8,437 nucleotides of DNA from Gemmatimonas phototrophica (GTDB taxonomy: Bacteria > Gemmatimonadota > Gemmatimonadetes > Gemmatimonadales > Gemmatimonadaceae), in assembly GCA_945870175.1 (NCBI GenBank), contig CAMBRJ010000097.1, positions 1-8,437 of the forward strand, read 5' to 3'. Of the stretch, positions 1 through 6,057 are shown piece by piece; within the stretch, counting starts at the first letter, position 1; the number at the start of each line of letters is the position of its first letter. The notes below the pieces were generated by a model. That model saw nothing but the letters and a program-made list of their open reading frames with translations, was not told where the DNA came from and made no database searches. The position numbers and the translations under genes were made by a program.

Positions 1-1067
1 CGGATGCGCACCGCATTGCCCTCGACATCGATTTCGTCAGGATCGGCAATGTGGTACGTCGTGACTTGCTCGGCGCAGAGGGCCGCCAACGAAATCGTGT
101 TGCTGGAGTTGTAGCCGCCCACGACCACCATGAGGTCGAGCGGCTCGGCCAGCAGTTCGACCACCGCGTCCTGCCGATCCTGCGTCGCACTGCAGATGGT
201 GTCGAAGGTGCGAAAGTGCTCCGAGCGATGCGCATCGCCATGGGCGCGCGCCATCGCATCACCCACCGCCGCACCGATCGCCAGCGATTCGCGCGCCAGC
301 ATCGTGGTCTGGTTGGCGACGCCGATGCGATCGAGATGCAGATCGGGATCGAAGTGATCCGATGCGGCCTTGGCGAACGTTTCGAGAAATGCCGTTCGAC
401 TCAGCGGTGGGCGCGGCGTCGGCTTGCCCGCCTTGGCTTCGAGGTAGTCCATCACCAGATCCGCTTCCAGCATGTCGCGCACCACGATGTACTGCCCGCC
501 CGGATACTTCTCCACCTGCGACGCCGTCGCGCGCGTTTCTTCGTGGTAGAATTTGCCGTGAATGAGCGAGGTGAAGCCGTCGCGCGCATACACCTCGACA
601 CGCTTCCACACATTCAGCACCGATCCGCAGGTGGTGTCGACCACCACGCACCCGCGTTCGCGCAGCGTCTGGAAATCCTGAATCGTGACGCCGAACGCGG
701 GCAGGATGACCACATCGGCTGGCTCTACCGAGGTGTAATCGAATCCTTTGCCGCTCGCCGCCAGAAACACCACACCCATCTCGCGCAACTTCGCGTTGAC
801 ATGGGGATTGTGGATGATTTCGCCCGCCAGAAAAATGCGCTTGTCGGGAAACTTCCGGCGCGTCTGGTACGCGTAGTCCACCGCGCGCTCCACGCCATAA
901 CAGAAACCGAATTCCTTGGCGAGGCGCACGGTGGTTTGACCCGCATGCAGCGTGTAATCGCGCGCGCGCAGCATGTCCACCAGCTGACCGGTGTAGTCGG
1001 CCGCGAGGGTGTCTTGCACCTCGGCCTTCAGGCCGAAGCCTTTGCGTACGTACGTCAGGTCTGACAT
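1..1067 (-). CDS. ispH: 4-hydroxy-3-methylbut-2-enyl diphosphate reductase (IspH/LytB), cyanobacterial/plant type, 3' end off window
   Basis: IspH reduces HMBPP to IPP and DMAPP in the last step of the cytosolic MEP isoprenoid pathway, using a [4Fe-4S] cluster. About 355 residues are visible; the C-terminus lies beyond the left edge. The three cluster cysteines sit in FGFCYGVERAV (C56), DTTCGSV (C147) and TICSATQDRQ (C292). Substrate-site motifs are also present: GEIIHNPHVN (H86), HGKFYHEET (H175, E177), NQTTML (about 252-257) and GGYNSSNT (about 317-324). The N-terminal YVRKGFG segment, the HGK-x-x-HEET motif and the length mark the long form known from cyanobacteria and plants, not the roughly 315-residue E. 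coli form. ATG at 1067 lies just upstream of the family's conserved N-terminus. Its upstream bases show no clear Shine-Dalgarno. The gene starts 9 nt after the thioesterase stop, so the two are probably co-transcribed. Confidence 0.95.
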   Translation of the reverse strand, partial: MSDLTYVRKGFGLKAEVQDTLAADYTGQLVDMLRARDYTLHAGQTTVRLAKEFGFCYGVERAVDYAYQTRRKFPDKRIFLAGEIIHNPHVNAKLREMGVVFLAASGKGFDYTSVEPADVVILPAFGVTIQDFQTLRERGCVVVDTTCGSVLNVWKRVEVYARDGFTSLIHGKFYHEETRATASQVEKYPGGQYIVVRDMLEADLVMDYLEAKAGKPTPRPPLSRTAFLETFAKAASDHFDPDLHLDRIGVANQTTMLARESLAIGAAVGDAMARAHGDAHRSEHFRTFDTICSATQDRQDAVVELLAEPLDLMVVVGGYNSSNTISLAALCAEQVTTYHIADPDEIDVEGNAVRI

Positions 1068-1076
1068 ATCGGCAAT

Positions 1077-1538
1077 CTAGCGGATTTCGGGCGCGCCGGC
1101 CCGGGCCTCGTCCACCGTCATCACAAACGGCGCCAGCGATTCGCGGGCGCTCCGCGGTAGCGGGCGCTTCGCGAACCCCGCCACCGTCACGCACACAACC
1201 ACCATAGTCGCGGCCGCGACCAGGGTGTGACGGGTGGCGTCACGGACGTCCACCTGCAGCGTGAGCGACGTCTCCCCCATCCGCGACACGTACGTGACCA
1301 GCGCCAGTTCATCGTCGATGCGGGCCGGTGCGAAGTAGTCGATTTCGAGACGGCGGCGCGGCATCCAGATGCGCGGATTGTCGAACAGCGTGGCATAAGG
1401 CAAGCCCGCCGCCCGCAGCAGCTCCTGCTCCGCGATCTCGATGAGGCGCGTAAACGCGCTGAAGCGCATGATCGACACGAGATCCACATCCGCCCAGCGG
1501 ACGCGCTCATGCGTAATAAAGGGACGCGGTGCCGTCAT
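1077..1538 (-). CDS. Hotdog-fold acyl-CoA thioesterase, YbgC/FadM/4-hydroxybenzoyl-CoA thioesterase-like
   Basis: This 153-residue protein has the length and layout of single-hotdog thioesterases that hydrolyse acyl-CoA or aryl-CoA esters in the cytosol. The N-terminal VRWADVD motif (residues 13-19) matches the family's xxDxD signature; D19 aligns with the catalytic Asp17 of Pseudomonas 4-hydroxybenzoyl-CoA thioesterase. It is followed by a hydrophobic helix (FSAFTRLIEIAEQELL) and the strand RRRLEIDYFAPARIDDEL, typical of the fold. The usual AGIV/GGVV after the catalytic Asp reads LVSIM here, so the substrate cannot be inferred. The frame is open to 1631, but ATG at 1538 places the hotdog start normally and avoids overlap with the divergent usp gene. 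No strong Shine-Dalgarno precedes it. It is probably the first gene of an operon with ispH; a metabolic link between the two is not obvious. Confidence 0.85.
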   Translation of the reverse strand: MTAPRPFITHERVRWADVDLVSIMRFSAFTRLIEIAEQELLRAAGLPYATLFDNPRIWMPRRRLEIDYFAPARIDDELALVTYVSRMGETSLTLQVDVRDATRHTLVAAATMVVVCVTVAGFAKRPLPRSARESLAPFVMTVDEARAGAPEIR

Positions 1539-1556
1539 GAGATCCGAAGCAAAACG

Positions 1557-1586
1557 GTGACAAACTGTGGGGAGATTCCCTATAGC
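1557..1586 (+). promoter_or_regulatory. Possible sigma-70 promoter of the universal stress gene
   Basis: GTGACA (1557-1562) resembles a -35 box. It is followed after 17-18 nt by CTATAG/TATAGC (1580-1586) as a weak -10 box, about 32 nt before the usp ATG. CTATAG is its own reverse complement, so it could serve either divergent gene. This is a sequence match only. Confidence 0.3.
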
Positions 1587-1617
1587 CGGAAGGCGCGCAG
1601 GCGTGCATCGTCCTCCA

Positions 1618-2523
1618 ATGTACAAGACCATTCTCGTGCCGTTTGACGGCTCGGCCCTGAGCGGTCGCGCCGTGCCCGTCGCCGTGGCCCTCGCCCGCCG
1701 ATGCGGGGCCCGCCTGATCCTCGCGCTCGTGCATGATCCCAGCGCCTACATCCCCTTCGTGCCCGGCGAGGTGGCGATCCCCGTCTACGACGCGGAACTG
1801 GTGAGCGAGCACCGGAAGCAGGACCAGGCCGCGCTCGACGCCGCATTGGCCGAGCTCGCAACACAGGGCATCTCGGCCACGGGGGTCTTGCTCGAGGGCA
1901 CGATCGTCGAGGCACTCGTCGAGTACGCCCAGTCGGCGGGCGTCGATCTCACCGTCATGACGTCACACGGCCGCCGCGGCTTCGCACGCCTGCGCCTCGG
2001 CAGCGTCGCCACCGCATATCTCACCCGCGCCACGACGCCGGTCTACCTCGTGCGCGGGTCGGGCAGTGACGCGACGCCGGAACTGCCCGTGGGCACGCTG
2101 CTCTGCACCCTCGACGGATCGCCGTTTGCCGAGGCGATCCTTCCCCACGCCAGAGCCTTCGCCGAAGCCGCCGGACTCACGATGGCCTTGTTCTCGGTGG
2201 CCGTGCCGCACGCGACGCCGATGGCCCCGTTCGGCGCCGAAGCGCTGCTCGCCGATGACAGCGCGATGGTGCTCGAAGAGGCCGGACGCCGTGAGTATCT
2301 CACGCGTATCGCGAGCGAGTGCCCGCCGGGGACGACCGTCCACCCGGTCACCGACATGAGTGCAGCGCGCGCCATCATCGACGAAGCCACGCGCACGGCC
2401 GCGGGGGCACTCGCCATGGCGACACATGGACGCGGCGGACTCAAGCGGATGGTCCTGGGAAGCGTGATCGACGAAGTGATTCGCCACACGCATACCCCGG
2501 TGCTGGTGTACCGACCGTCCTAA
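1618..2523 (+). CDS. Universal stress protein with two tandem UspA domains
   Basis: This 301-residue cytosolic protein consists of two complete Usp domains, roughly residues 1-145 and 157-301. Each begins with a beta-strand ending in an Asp-Gly-Ser (LVPFDGS and CTLDGS). Each ends with the ATP-binding-type signature G-x9-G-S: SHGRRGFARLRLGS in domain 1 and THGRGGLKRMVLGS in domain 2. In both, the first glycine of the full G-x2-G-x9-G(S/T) motif is replaced (by Thr and Ala). The key later glycines and serine are intact, so both domains may bind nucleotide. Tandem Usp proteins generally help survival under starvation, oxidative stress or hypoxia; no specific role is visible. ATG at 1618 is chosen because the Usp fold starts at once (MYKTILVPFDGS), and the upstream GTG at 1567 would add an unrelated tail. 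There is no clear Shine-Dalgarno. The gene diverges from the thioesterase and overlaps yjjX at its stop. Confidence 0.93.
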   Translation: MYKTILVPFDGSALSGRAVPVAVALARRCGARLILALVHDPSAYIPFVPGEVAIPVYDAELVSEHRKQDQAALDAALAELATQGISATGVLLEGTIVEALVEYAQSAGVDLTVMTSHGRRGFARLRLGSVATAYLTRATTPVYLVRGSGSDATPELPVGTLLCTLDGSPFAEAILPHARAFAEAAGLTMALFSVAVPHATPMAPFGAEALLADDSAMVLEEAGRREYLTRIASECPPGTTVHPVTDMSAARAIIDEATRTAAGALAMATHGRGGLKRMVLGSVIDEVIRHTHTPVLVYRPS

Positions 2524-3080
2524 ACGTCGTCGGCCTCGGCCGGCGCGAAGAACGCTGGCGCCAACCACGGCGCCAGCGCGTAGGCGACCATCGGCTCGTA
2601 GGCCCCTTGCCGATCGATCAGCCCGGCCGTGAGGATACCGACGGCACCGCGGCCATGCTTCGTCCCCACCACGTTGGCAATCGCGTCCATCGCGTGACCC
2701 AGCTCGTCGCCGGCACGGATACGCGCCGCGACGAGCTCCGGAAGCGGCATCGACAGCGAACCGCCCATTCCCTCCTGGCCATCGCGATCGACCACGACGG
2801 CCCACGCGCAACTGCGCATCCGGCCGTCGTCGAGCACCACGACGCCGCCCTCGAGGCCCACCGCCAGCTCCGCGTCGGTCACCCTGAGCGCGGCGATGGC
2901 ACGATTCCGGGCCCCGCGCTGTGTTTGCTCATCGCCCACCGGCTGATCGGGCACGCCGCTCTCGACCTCGACACCCTCGAGGTGCAAGGAGGGCTGGACG
3001 CGCTCGAGTACGGCGCGCACGGCGGCGAGCTTCACGGGATTGCGCGAACCGACGGCAACGCGCACGAACGGAAAGCTCAT
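2520..3080 (-). CDS. yjjX: Inosine/xanthosine triphosphatase, YjjX (NTPase DUF84) family
   Basis: This 186-residue protein closely resembles E. coli YjjX (about 170 residues), which hydrolyses the damaged nucleotides ITP and XTP and so cleans the nucleotide pool. Family landmarks appear in order: an N-terminal VAVGSRNPVKLAAV nucleotide-binding segment (residues about 8-21), VESGVPDQPVGDEQTQRGARNRA (about 39-61, containing the GARNRA helix), the GLEGGV strand-turn, LSMPLPE, and a C-terminal GRGAVGILTAGLIDR followed by a YALAPW end. ATG at 3080 is chosen because the fold starts five residues in; the frame is open further upstream, but that stretch looks non-coding. No Shine-Dalgarno is visible. 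The C-terminal tail (PAFFAPAEADDV) is slightly longer than in E. coli. The gene is convergent with usp: its TAG occupies 2520-2522 and the usp TAA 2521-2523. Function in this organism is inferred by homology. Confidence 0.92.
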   Translation of the reverse strand: MSFPFVRVAVGSRNPVKLAAVRAVLERVQPSLHLEGVEVESGVPDQPVGDEQTQRGARNRAIAALRVTDAELAVGLEGGVVVLDDGRMRSCAWAVVVDRDGQEGMGGSLSMPLPELVAARIRAGDELGHAMDAIANVVGTKHGRGAVGILTAGLIDRQGAYEPMVAYALAPWLAPAFFAPAEADDV

Positions 3081-3175
3081 AGTCAATCGAATCGCTGCGG
3101 AAAAAAGCCGAGGTTGACGCGAGGTGCTTGCTCGCAGCCACGTATGCAAGTAACCTAGCTCGTCATACTCACGAT

Positions 3176-3829
3176 ATGCTCGTCCTCCTCTCCGGCGTGC
3201 GCCGGGCCGACTCGCGCGATCGTCCACCCACACCCGTGCCCCCTCGCACGAGACTCTGGCTCGACTTCGTCAACACCGACGCCGCCGCGCAATCGCCCGG
3301 GGGCGACTTGTTGCGCGACTTCGAGGCGCTGCTGTCCTGGTTTCAGGAGCACGGAGCGGTCGACGACGAGCGCGCCGCCGGCATTCGCCGACGAGTGGTG
3401 CTGCAGCCGGCGGCCGCCGCGGCCACGCTGGTCGATGCCCGACGGGTGCGCGCCGCACTCCGCGTGCTGGCCGAAAAGGGGCACGGCACCGCGCGGGTGC
3501 GCGACGATGCCGTGCTGGAAATCAACCGCGTGCTTGGCCGGAGCGCGGGTACGCGTCGGCTCGATCCGCGCGAAGAGGGTGGGTACACACGAACGTTTGT
3601 GCCCACGGGCGATGCATTCGCCGGTCTGATGATTCCGATCGTCGAGTCGACGGCCGACTCACTCGTGGCGTTGGAGCTGGCGCGCGTGCGCCGCTGTGCC
3701 GATCCGCGCTGCCATCGCGTGTTTCTCGACGGCACCAAGAACGGACTGCGTCGCTGGTGCGTCATGGGGACCTGTGGCAATCGCGCCAAAGCCGCCCGTC
3801 ATCGAGCCCGCACGGTGACGCGCCGGTGA
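3176..3829 (+). CDS. CGNR zinc-finger protein with N-terminal ABATE domain
   Basis: This 217-residue protein has the architecture of CGNR proteins, a poorly characterised group thought to be DNA-binding regulators. An N-terminal ABATE (putative stress-response ligand-binding) region begins with RLWLDFVNT (about residues 25-33) and runs to about 150. The C-terminal treble-clef-like zinc finger has four cysteines at C174, C179, C195 and C200, in the pattern CADPxC...FLD...RRWC...CGNRAKAARHR. The basic tail (RHRARTVTRR) fits nucleic-acid binding. ATG at 3176 has no Shine-Dalgarno. CATACT at 3164-3169 could be a -10 box for a near-leaderless transcript. GTG at 3236, closer to the ABATE start, is an alternative. 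It diverges from yjjX and is followed 31 nt later by the coiled-coil gene on the same strand, so the pair may form an operon. The target or ligand is unknown. Confidence 0.88.
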   Translation: MLVLLSGVRRADSRDRPPTPVPPRTRLWLDFVNTDAAAQSPGGDLLRDFEALLSWFQEHGAVDDERAAGIRRRVVLQPAAAAATLVDARRVRAALRVLAEKGHGTARVRDDAVLEINRVLGRSAGTRRLDPREEGGYTRTFVPTGDAFAGLMIPIVESTADSLVALELARVRRCADPRCHRVFLDGTKNGLRRWCVMGTCGNRAKAARHRARTVTRR

Positions 3830-3860
3830 GCATCACGCCGCCGCGCGCACGGTCGCGTCG

Positions 3861-4529
3861 ATGACGACGCCGCGGACGCCTGCCCGCGCCATCGACGCGA
3901 TCCCCCGCCCCGAGTCCGATCCGGACCTCACGCTGGAGCGCGGGTTCGTCGCGTCGCTGCGATGGCTCGTCTCCGAAGGCGACGCACGTGGTGTCCGGCG
4001 CATCGCCATCGAACTGCGCGCACTGCGCGAAGCTCTCGCGGCGCTCGACGAGACGCGCGCCGCGCGCGATGAATTCGAGAAGCGCGCGCAGGAGCTCGAC
4101 AAGGAGCTGCAGGCCGCCCTGACGGTTCTCGGCCCTGGCACGGCGATCAACGGCAATGGATCGCTGGTGCAGCGCTTGGCACGACTCCGGGAACGGCTCG
4201 CCGAAGACACCGCGTCACGCCGCCAGCTCACCATCGAGCGCGATGCGTGGCGGGCCATGTGTACCTTGCTGACACAGACCCGCGCGCGCGTGCATGAGCT
4301 GCTCGAAGACGCCGAGCGCGAGCGCGACTCGCTCACGGGGGCACTCGAGGTCATGAAGGCGCGCGTGATGGAACTGAGCGCCCTCCACGACGAGGCCGCG
4401 CGCGACTCGGCCGCCAGTCGTGCTGAGCTGGCGGCCGTTCGGGAAAAACTGCGCCGGTGGAGTGGCACCGTGGAGCGCGCGCTGCATGAACTCGCCGGCG
4501 CCGCTGGCTCACTCGCCCGCGACGCCTGA
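3861..4529 (+). CDS. Hypothetical coiled-coil protein
   Basis: I do not recognise this 222-residue protein. It is rich in Ala, Arg, Glu and Leu, with two long heptad-like stretches (about residues 45-90 and 102-212). They are separated by a flexible GPGTAINGNGS break (about 91-101), suggesting two helical coiled-coil rods joined by a hinge. There is no signal peptide, membrane segment or known catalytic motif, and only one cysteine (C134), so a cytosolic structural, scaffolding or adaptor role is possible. Codons show the strong G/C third-position bias of the neighbouring genes, which supports this strand over the Ser/Arg-rich antisense frame. ATG at 3861 lies 31 nt after the CGNR stop with no Shine-Dalgarno, and co-transcription with that gene is likely. 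The gene converges on the ECF sigma gene with 18 nt between the stops. Confidence 0.75.
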   Translation: MTTPRTPARAIDAIPRPESDPDLTLERGFVASLRWLVSEGDARGVRRIAIELRALREALAALDETRAARDEFEKRAQELDKELQAALTVLGPGTAINGNGSLVQRLARLRERLAEDTASRRQLTIERDAWRAMCTLLTQTRARVHELLEDAERERDSLTGALEVMKARVMELSALHDEAARDSAASRAELAAVREKLRRWSGTVERALHELAGAAGSLARDA

Positions 4530-4542
4530 ACTCGTGTGGCCA

Positions 4543-4584
4543 GGCGCTTACGCGCCGACCACCGCCGTCACGTGTGGCGTGACG
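4543..4584. terminator. Two small GC-rich hairpins at a convergent gene junction, possible bidirectional terminator
   Basis: GGCGC-TTAC-GCGCC (4543-4556) is a perfect 5-bp stem spanning the stop codon of the sigma gene. CGTCACG-TGTGG-CGTGACG (4566-4584) is a perfect 7-bp stem inside its last codons. They lie where two genes meet tail to tail. Neither is followed by a T-run on either strand, so they are not classical intrinsic terminators. The second may simply reflect coding sequence. Confidence 0.25.
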
Positions 4585-5231
4585 ACCGCGCGCACGACCG
4601 ACTCCTTCAGATAGCCCATTTCAACGGCGTAGTTGGCCAGCTTCCGCTGCAGCAGGCGACGGCCCCGGAACAAGCGCGACTTCACCGTGCCTTCGGGCAC
4701 GCCGAGCGCCATGGCGATCTCGGCGTAGCGAAGGCCCTGCAGATCGCTCAACACGACGGCGGCCCGATATTCCTCGGGCAACGAACGGATCGCGCGCGTG
4801 ATCTCGTCGTCCAGGAACGAGTCGTAGAAGCGACCCTCGGGATCCGCCTCGCCGACCGCCTCGAACAGCGCCCAGCCCTCGGTGTCTTCCGGCTGCTGCA
4901 CTTCGCGCGCGTCGATCCGCCGCTTCCGGCTCACGAAGACGTGATACAGAATCGTGAACAGCCACGCGCGAATGTTCGTCCCGAGATGGTACTGCTCCCA
5001 CCGCTCGAGCGCACGCAGCAGCGTGTCCGACACCAGATCCTCGGCGTCGTCGCGCGAGCGCGCCAGTTTCAGTGCGAACGAGTACAGCGCATCGAGATGC
5101 ACCAGCGCCTCGCGCTCGAACTGCGCACGACGGGCCACGCGATCGCCGCTCCGGTCGGCCGCATCACCCGCGTCACCCGCGTCGCGCGGAATGGTCGCCA
5201 GCGACACGGCCTCATTGTCCATGCTCACCAT
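4548..5231 (-). CDS. ECF-type RNA polymerase sigma-70 factor
   Basis: This 227-residue protein has the two conserved ECF sigma regions and lacks regions 1 and 3. Region 2 spans about residues 37-106 (FEREALVHLDALYSFALKLA, then DDAEDLVSDTLLRAL and NIRAWLFTILYHVFVSRKRR), where it contacts core polymerase and the -10 element. Region 4 spans about 143-202 (SLPEEYRAAVVLSDLQGLRY-AEIAMALGVPEGTVKSRLFRGR), with the helix-turn-helix that reads the -35 element. The roughly 40-residue linker and a 25-residue C-terminal extension (VEMGYLKESVV...) flank region 4. ATG at 5231 is chosen because GAGGG sits 7 nt upstream; an internal ATG at 5222 is an alternative. The N-terminal tail holds a short DAGDAGDAAD repeat. 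It lies 43 nt downstream of tetR on the same strand, so TetR may influence it. No anti-sigma gene follows, because the next gene is convergent. Target promoters are unknown. Confidence 0.92.
   Translation of the reverse strand: MVSMDNEAVSLATIPRDAGDAGDAADRSGDRVARRAQFEREALVHLDALYSFALKLARSRDDAEDLVSDTLLRALERWEQYHLGTNIRAWLFTILYHVFVSRKRRIDAREVQQPEDTEGWALFEAVGEADPEGRFYDSFLDDEITRAIRSLPEEYRAAVVLSDLQGLRYAEIAMALGVPEGTVKSRLFRGRRLLQRKLANYAVEMGYLKESVVRAVVTPHVTAVVGA
5161..5187. repeat. Short 9-bp tandem repeat (three imperfect units) in the sigma gene N-terminus
   Basis: On the plus strand, GCATCACCC, GCGTCACCC and GCGTCGCGC follow one another. The first two differ by one base and the third is more diverged. 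They encode the Asp-Ala-Gly-like repeat at about residues 15-23 of the sigma factor, a low-complexity tail before region 2. Confidence 0.45.
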
Positions 5232-5238
5232 GATCCTG

Positions 5239-5243
5239 CCCTC
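5239..5243 (-). promoter_or_regulatory. Ribosome binding site of the ECF sigma gene
   Basis: GAGGG on the minus strand lies 7 nt before the ATG at 5231. It is one of only two convincing Shine-Dalgarno sequences in the window, and it decides the start over the internal ATG at 5222. Confidence 0.6.
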
Positions 5244-5250
5244 AGTAGGT

Positions 5251-5265
5251 CTGCGCCGCGCGCAG
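5251..5265. other. Perfect GC-rich inverted repeat between tetR and the sigma gene
   Basis: CTGCGC-CGC-GCGCAG forms a 6-bp stem with a 3-nt loop, inside the 43-nt spacer between the tetR stop and the sigma start. No T-run follows on the minus strand. If the two genes share a transcript, it could pause or partly attenuate transcription or stabilise an RNA end; this is inference. Confidence 0.35.
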
Positions 5266-5274
5266 CAATCGCCG

Positions 5275-5952
5275 TCATCCTGCCACCGAAGAAACCGACA
5301 TGTTCCTCGCGATGCCGTGCGGTAAGGATCCTGCGTCCTCGAGATGGCGGTGCAGCTGCATCGCGGCACCGTCGCGCACATGCATCGCGATAAACCGCTT
5401 CAGATCCGCGGCAATGCCTTCGAGCACCGAGAGATCCCGCTTCACGCGCGTCATCAACACGGCGCCTTCCAGCGCGGCGATGATGAAGCGGGACAACCGG
5501 ACAGCGTCGACGTCGTCATGCAGCTGTGGACGGGCTTCCCACAGCAGCGAGCGGATCTGGCTGGCCCAGCGTTCGAACACGGCTTCGATCCGCACTCGGA
5601 ACCCTTCGTGGGCATCGGCCAACTCGGCCGCCAGATTGCCGAACGGCGAGCCACGACGGCCGCCGCTCTCGGACTGCAGGGCCACCACCGCGTCAATGAA
5701 CAGGTTGAGCCGCTCAAGCGGGTCGATCATTGGCTCGCGGAGAATCGCCAGACCGCGCTCAGCGAATCGCTCGAACTGCCGATTGAGCACTTCGTAGCCG
5801 AGCTCTTCTTTTGACTTGAAGTAGTGATAGAAGTGGCTCTTGCCACTCAGCTTCGCGCCTTTGATGACGTCGTCGACCGAGGTCGAGGTGAACCCTCGCT
5901 CGGAGATCAACGTGGCGGCAGCGTCCAGGATTTGCGTTCGGCGGTCTGACAT
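5275..5952 (-). CDS. TetR/AcrR-family transcriptional regulator
   Basis: This 225-residue protein has a standard TetR N-terminal DNA-binding domain (about residues 3-52): RRTQILDAAATLISERGF, then TSVDDVIKGAKLSGKSHFYHYFKSKEEL, with the hallmark F-Y-H-Y-F-x-S-K-E end of the recognition region. The helical C-terminal ligand and dimer domain includes GSPFGNLAAELAD (about 101-113), reminiscent of the GCxxGNLxxEL segment of LmrA/YxaF-like regulators. The ligand is unknown. A C-terminal tail of about 25 residues (after RHLEDAG) looks unstructured. ATG at 5952 starts directly before the HTH and has no Shine-Dalgarno. A perfect palindrome lies 15 bp upstream of the start, which strongly suggests autoregulation. 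It diverges from a GNAT acetyltransferase, the classic layout for a TetR target, and is followed by the sigma gene on the same strand. Confidence 0.93.
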   Translation of the reverse strand: MSDRRTQILDAAATLISERGFTSTSVDDVIKGAKLSGKSHFYHYFKSKEELGYEVLNRQFERFAERGLAILREPMIDPLERLNLFIDAVVALQSESGGRRGSPFGNLAAELADAHEGFRVRIEAVFERWASQIRSLLWEARPQLHDDVDAVRLSRFIIAALEGAVLMTRVKRDLSVLEGIAADLKRFIAMHVRDGAAMQLHRHLEDAGSLPHGIARNMSVSSVAG

Positions 5953-5961
5953 GATGCGGTA

Positions 5962-5990
5962 AAATTAGGACCGTACGGTCCAATGCGCAA
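5962..5990 (-). promoter_or_regulatory. Candidate tetR promoter enclosing the operator
   Basis: On the minus strand, TTGCGC (5990-5985) and TAATTT (5967-5962) are separated by exactly 17 nt. The palindrome fills most of that spacer. The -10 box ends 9 nt before the tetR ATG, implying a transcript with almost no leader. Both boxes are only partial matches to consensus, but the geometry suits repression by steric block. Confidence 0.4.
5968..5981. promoter_or_regulatory. TetR operator-like perfect palindrome (site 1)
   Basis: GGACCGTACGGTCC is a perfect 14-bp palindrome of the kind bound by TetR-family dimers. It lies 15 bp upstream of the tetR start codon, between that gene's candidate -35 and -10 boxes. 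Binding by the adjacent TetR protein is inferred from position and symmetry. Confidence 0.7.
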
Positions 5991-6022
5991 GCATCGCCCT
6001 AGGAATAGCCTTAAATACCTAC

Positions 6023-6051
6023 TTGACAAAGACTTACAAAACTTGTGAATT
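6023..6051 (+). promoter_or_regulatory. Candidate promoter of the GNAT gene in an AT-rich intergenic segment
   Basis: TTGACA (6023-6028) matches the sigma-70 -35 consensus exactly. With a 17-nt spacer the -10 hexamer is TGAATT (6046-6051), a weak match. Transcription would then start at about the ATG at 6058, giving a leaderless message. TATCAT at 6054-6059 is a better -10 by sequence but is too far from TTGACA. Bases 6001-6060 are about one-third G+C, far below the rest of the window. Confidence 0.4.
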
Positions 6052-6057
6052 TCTATC

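Noticed and set aside
1042..1056. Tandem GTACGTACGT at the start of ispH
   Set aside because: It encodes the conserved Tyr-Val-Arg-Lys of the protein and is too short to suggest a regulatory or repeat element.
51..1064. Plus-strand open frame of 337 codons antisense to ispH
   Set aside because: The minus strand encodes a clear IspH with all cluster cysteines. The plus-strand product is His/Arg-rich low-complexity sequence with no family pattern, typical of stop-free antisense frames in GC-rich DNA.
3114..3148. TTGACG...TATGCA as a promoter for the CGNR gene
   Set aside because: The two boxes are about 23 nt apart, too far for a normal sigma-70 promoter.
2319..3158. Plus-strand frame of 279 codons overlapping usp and yjjX
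   Set aside because: It covers the ends of two well-supported genes in another frame and its translation looks like Arg/His-rich shadow sequence.
3158..3184. GCTCGTC direct repeat with 20-bp period around the CGNR start
   Set aside because: A 7-base repeat of common GC-rich sequence, with one copy inside the coding region and no surrounding symmetry, is likely chance.
3833..4468. Minus-strand Ser/Arg-rich frame antisense to the coiled-coil gene
   Set aside because: The serine runs arise from reverse-reading Ala/Glu/Arg codons. The plus strand has the expected third-position G/C bias and a coherent coiled-coil pattern.
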